Source: Planctomycetota bacterium
GTDB taxonomy: Bacteria; Planctomycetota; Planctomycetia; Isosphaerales; Isosphaeraceae
DNA: 43,620 bases
Reading direction: 5' to 3'
Assembly (NCBI GenBank): GCA_021791715.1
Contig: JAJYWB010000055.1
Coordinates: 1-43,620, forward strand
Of the stretch, positions 40,516 through 43,620 are shown piece by piece (within the stretch, counting starts at the first letter, position 1; the number at the start of each line of letters is the position of its first letter). The translations under genes and the position numbers were made by a program. The notes beneath the pieces are model-generated. The model was not told the DNA's origin. It searched no databases and saw only the letters and a program-made list of their open reading frames with translations.

Positions 40516-41604
40516 TCATTCGTCGAGAGACGCGACGGGAAGCCAAAGCGTGAAACAAGCGCCGCCGGGCTCGAGATTGCACGCGGTCAGCCTGCCTCCG
40601 TGCTCGCGAAGGATCTCGCTCGAAAGATAAAGACCGTATCCCGATCCCCCCTCCTTCGTCGTGTAAAACGGCTCGAAAATCCGGTCGAGATGAATCTCGG
40701 GAACGCCCGGACCGTCGTCGACGATCTCGATCTTCACCCAATCGCGATCGTCCCGCCGCGAAGTCTCGGCCCGCGTCGTGATCGTCCCGTGCGGATTCGC
40801 CGCCAATATCGCCTCCCTCGCATTACTATATAAATTAAGCATCACTTGAATCATCCGTCCCGCGTCGGCGAGAACCGGAGGAAGCGAGTCGGGAAGCCGA
40901 ACCTCGACCGACACCCGCCCCAACCGCGGATCCGCTCCCTTCATAAACAAATCGGCGGATTCTTGAACAAACGGCGCGACCTCGATCGGAACCAAGCGCG
41001 GCGGCCCTGTGCGAACCGTCGCCATTAAATGCTCCAGACGCACCTGAAGCAACTGAGCGTTGCGAATGATCGGCTCGATCCAACGCTCGGTCGTCTCGTT
41101 TTCGCCGAGCGTCATCCGCATCAATTCGGCGTTCCCACGAATCACCGCGAGCGGACCTCGAATCTCGTGCACAATCCCGGCCATCAGCCGACCGACCTGC
41201 GCAAGCTGCTCGTTCAGAACCGAGATCGTCGCCATCTGTCGATACCGCGCCAACCGCTTGACGCGAGCCAGAATCAGCGAACTCGGAGCGTCCTTCACCA
41301 GATAATCGTCGGCGCCGGCCTCGAGCCCCGCCGCCACGTCTTCCTCCTGACCCTGAACCGTCAGCATCAAAACCGGTATCCCGCCGCAAAACGGGTCCGC
41401 ACGCAACGCTCGACACACCGCGAAACCATCGGTATCGGGGAGGTTGACGTCGAGAACGATCACATGAGGCCTCGTCTCGCGCGCACGCTCGACCGCCTGC
41501 GCGCCCCTCGGAAGCTCGTGAACCGTAAAACCGCCCCGAATCAGGATCGTTCGAAACAGGGCGCGATCCGCCGGACTGTCGTCCACGATCAACACGGCGC
41601 TCAT
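40516..41604 (-). CDS. Receiver plus histidine kinase hybrid protein
   Basis: The predicted 362-aa protein starts at ATG 41604, with a GGGAG upstream. Residues 1-118 form a receiver with the phospho-acceptor D52 in VLDVNLPDTDG and K104 in YLVKDAP. After a short linker comes a HisKA helix with H146 in AGIVHEIRGPLAVI and an ATPase domain ending with EGGSGYGLYLSSEILREHGG. The receiver therefore lies before the kinase, as in CheY-HK proteins where phosphorylation of the receiver tunes the kinase. No transmembrane helix is present. It is the first gene of the cluster that continues with the PAS kinase. Confidence 0.92.
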   Translation of the reverse strand: MSAVLIVDDSPADRALFRTILIRGGFTVHELPRGAQAVERARETRPHVIVLDVNLPDTDGFAVCRALRADPFCGGIPVLMLTVQGQEEDVAAGLEAGADDYLVKDAPSSLILARVKRLARYRQMATISVLNEQLAQVGRLMAGIVHEIRGPLAVIRGNAELMRMTLGENETTERWIEPIIRNAQLLQVRLEHLMATVRTGPPRLVPIEVAPFVQESADLFMKGADPRLGRVSVEVRLPDSLPPVLADAGRMIQVMLNLYSNAREAILAANPHGTITTRAETSRRDDRDWVKIEIVDDGPGVPEIHLDRIFEPFYTTKEGGSGYGLYLSSEILREHGGRLTACNLEPGGACFTLWLPVASLDE

Positions 41605-41865
41605 AAAAAACTCGCTCCCATCGCCTCGAACCCGATTCCGAAAGTCGTCCGCCGAATCAAACCCCCGACACGCCGCGATCTCAATCCGATTCACGCCCGT
41701 CGCGGTATCAAACCGAACCGGCGCGCATTAGAATAGCGTGTGTCCGCGCACGTCGCGAGGGCCGTCGCCGTCGAAACCCCTCGATTTCGACCCGACTCCC
41801 CCCACGCGTTCGATCCGACGCGACCGAAATCCGCTTAAACCGACGCCGCGACCCCGAAAATCGAC

Positions 41866-41871
41866 TATAAT
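41866..41871 (+). promoter_or_regulatory. TATAAT just before the EEP-fold gene
   Basis: TATAAT at 41866-41871 lies 10 bp before the ATG at 41882. No good -35 is seen. If it is a real -10, the message would be nearly leaderless, or translation starts at a later ATG (41912 or 41939). Confidence 0.35.
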
Positions 41872-41881
41872 TTATATTATT

Positions 41882-43189
41882 ATGACATCAAGAAAATCGG
41901 TATTCTCGTCGATGAAATTCGCCGGATATTATCGCGATATGTTTAAAAACCTTACGGTAAGCGCGATAAGACGAGGCTCGGCCGACGAATTTTGGCGATG
42001 CGAGCGATGCGGGACGCCCAATCCCCGCAAATCGTATCTGACGAACTGCCTCGGCTGCGGCGCGGCGCGATCCGCCGATTCCGGCTCGGCGAACCGCGAG
42101 CAAGCGGTACCGGCGGCCAAACGCGATCGTCGCGCACGCATCGTCGGAGCGATCAGTCTCGCTTACGCATTCGCGATCCTCGTCGTTTGGGTTTTGATTC
42201 GCTTCACCGCCGAACGCTTTTGGCTCGGCACGGCGCTACTCTATCTCCCCCGATGGCCCTGGCTGATCCCTCCCGTCGTTCTCGCTTTCGCCGCCTGGAA
42301 AGTTCACTGGACGAGGCTTTGGCTCGTCCACGCCGGAACACTCGTTTGTGGAATTTGCCTGCTGATGAATCTCGCCTTCCCGATCGACCGCCTTTTCATC
42401 CGAACTCCCGCGGGATTTCCATTAACCGTTATGACTTTAAATATTCATGGCGGAGAGATCGACGCCGAGCGAGTGGCCGAGACGATCGAACGCGAACGAA
42501 TCGACATAGTTTGCTACCAGGAAATCCCTCGAAAATGGACCCGCGAGACCGATCCCCTTTTCCCCAAGGATTGGTATCACGACTCCCAAAAACGGATCGT
42601 CAGTCGTTATCCGATCATCGCCGAAGAGCCCTGGTACGAGCACGAAAACGGAGGCGCGGATTTTTGGCCGCTCGATCTGGCGCGTGCTCGCGTGCGACTT
42701 CCCGACGGCCAAGAAATCGACGTCGCGTCGCCGCATCTCCCCACGGCGCGTTACGGCCTCAAACGGCTCGCACGCGGCGATTTCTCCTGGATGAGGCTGC
42801 AATCAAACTGGCGCTGGAAACAATTCGGAATCCTCGTTCCTGCGCTCCACAGCACGATCGACGACGCCGTGATCGTCGGCGGCGATTTCAACATGCCTTC
42901 GGACAGCCCGATGTTCAATATGCTTAAGCGTGATTATTACCTTGGTTTTGATCAGGCGGGCTGGGGTTGCGGATACACTCGACCCTCCTCTTTTCCTTGG
43001 ATTCGCATCGACCACATCCTGGCGACCCCTCGCGTCCATTTCGTATCGTGCCGCGTCGGCCCCAATGTCGGCTCGGATCACCTTCCTCTGATCGCCAAGA
43101 TCGTCGTCAAACCCATATCCGAATCCGCGCGATCGACAGATTCCGCAATTGAAACGGAAGCGACCTCGAACACGCGATCGACTCGTTGA
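41882..43189 (+). CDS. Membrane protein with zinc ribbon and EEP (endonuclease/exonuclease/phosphatase) domain
   Basis: The predicted 435-aa protein starts at ATG 41882; ATGs at 41912 and 41939 are alternatives. Residues about 38-60 form a zinc ribbon of RanBP2-like layout, WRCERCGTPN then LTNCLGCGA, with C40, C43, C56 and C59. Three hydrophobic helices follow between residues about 85 and 180. The C-terminal half is an EEP domain: the metal glutamate in VCYQEIPRKW, VGGDFNMPSDSPM, and the catalytic GSDHLPLIAKI at the end. EEP enzymes cut phosphodiesters in DNA, lipids or inositol phosphates. The membrane arrangement suggests the catalytic part lies at one face of the inner membrane; substrate unknown. 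Confidence 0.9.
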   Translation: MTSRKSVFSSMKFAGYYRDMFKNLTVSAIRRGSADEFWRCERCGTPNPRKSYLTNCLGCGAARSADSGSANREQAVPAAKRDRRARIVGAISLAYAFAILVVWVLIRFTAERFWLGTALLYLPRWPWLIPPVVLAFAAWKVHWTRLWLVHAGTLVCGICLLMNLAFPIDRLFIRTPAGFPLTVMTLNIHGGEIDAERVAETIERERIDIVCYQEIPRKWTRETDPLFPKDWYHDSQKRIVSRYPIIAEEPWYEHENGGADFWPLDLARARVRLPDGQEIDVASPHLPTARYGLKRLARGDFSWMRLQSNWRWKQFGILVPALHSTIDDAVIVGGDFNMPSDSPMFNMLKRDYYLGFDQAGWGCGYTRPSSFPWIRIDHILATPRVHFVSCRVGPNVGSDHLPLIAKIVVKPISESARSTDSAIETEATSNTRSTR

Positions 43190-43262
43190 GGGGCTATCCG
43201 GAAAGTAAACCGCGTATTCGGTCGGATACGAGGGCGGACAAACCGGGAAGGCGGCCCAATCT

Positions 43263-43620
43263 GGGAGGGCGAACCTCCTGGTGAGCCGAATTATGATATT
43301 CGCGATGATTCACCGATAAATCGGCGACGTCGAAGGCGTTTACGAAAAGAGGCTCACCGGAAGCGAGAAGCGGAAATCGGGAGGGCGAACCTCCTGGTGA
43401 GCCGAATTATGATATTCACGATGATTCACCGATGAATCGGCGTCGTCGAAGGCGTTTACGAAAAGAGGCTCACCGGGCGGGAGAAGCGGAAATCGGGAGG
43501 GCGAACCTCCCGGTGAGCCGCATTATGATATTCGCGATGATTCACCGATGAATCGGCGTCGTCGAAGGCGTTTACGAAAAGAGGCTCACCGGGAGGGAGA
43601 AGCGGAAATCGGGAGGGCGA
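43263..43620. repeat. 116-bp tandem array carrying the short palindrome, cut by the window end
   Basis: Cores starting GGGAGGGCGAACCTCC lie at 43263, 43379, 43495 and 43611, exactly 116 bp apart. Each unit also has an inverted partial core (GGCTCACCGG and variants) at 43351, 43467 and 43583. The arms GGTGAGCC and GGCTCACC, 63 bp apart, could fold into a long hairpin. The array runs past the window edge. No gene is supported in 43190-43620. Confidence 0.95.

Overview
The window looks like chromosomal DNA of a member of the Planctomycetota, possibly an Isosphaera- or Gemmata-like lineage; this is inference. Supporting signs are a YdjY-domain secreted protein, a PEP-CTERM protein, a very glycine-rich secretin, a scattered NADH dehydrogenase gene set, and a short palindromic repeat that reads GEPPGEP or GSPGGSP when translated. 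Most of the window is GC-rich, with third codon positions strongly GC-biased and very many CGATCG words. No rRNA or tRNA gene and no CRISPR array was found.

Layout. 1-3.6 kb: a secretin (5' end probably cut by the window edge), a strong terminator and a YdjY-domain protein. 3.6-4.6 kb: a gene-free patch with a 58-bp tandem array and a 20/40-bp array, both next to copies of the short palindrome. 4.6-7.3 kb: ispF, cysS and ruvC. 7.3-13.1 kb: an AT-rich, apparently foreign island. It holds a two-gene ATPase plus unknown-partner operon with the look of a defence module, a LamG/PEP-CTERM surface protein and an HNH-like zinc protein. 13.1-15.8 kb: a protein whose C-terminal half is a nested repeat built around the same palindrome, then a boxA-like motif with two hairpins. 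15.8-19.7 kb: a PsbP/DcrB-like secreted protein, an ArsR-type regulator, a probable pseudogene, and a CusF-SCO1 copper protein that overlaps a creatininase-family hydrolase.

19.9-28 kb is housekeeping: glutamate dehydrogenase, purB, rpsU, a 702-aa secreted protein of unknown function, a gene remnant, and a pyrimidine-salvage pair (upp and a pyrimidine-nucleoside phosphorylase). 28.3-33.6 kb: complex I genes nuoA, nuoH, nuoJ, nuoK and nuoN, without B-G, I, L or M, preceded by a small unknown protein. NuoN has a long extra soluble tail. 33.7-37.7 kb: a HEPN-like protein, an arsR-arsC-acr3 arsenic operon, and a divergent ferredoxin-flavin reductase. 37.7-41.6 kb: a three-gene two-component signalling cluster. 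41.9-43.2 kb: a membrane endonuclease/exonuclease/phosphatase-fold protein with a zinc ribbon. The window ends in a 116-bp tandem array carrying the palindrome.

The two features most worth attention are the ATPase module at 7.6-10.5 kb and the palindromic repeat family. The repeat occurs alone, in 58-bp and 116-bp tandem arrays, and in frame inside a coding sequence.
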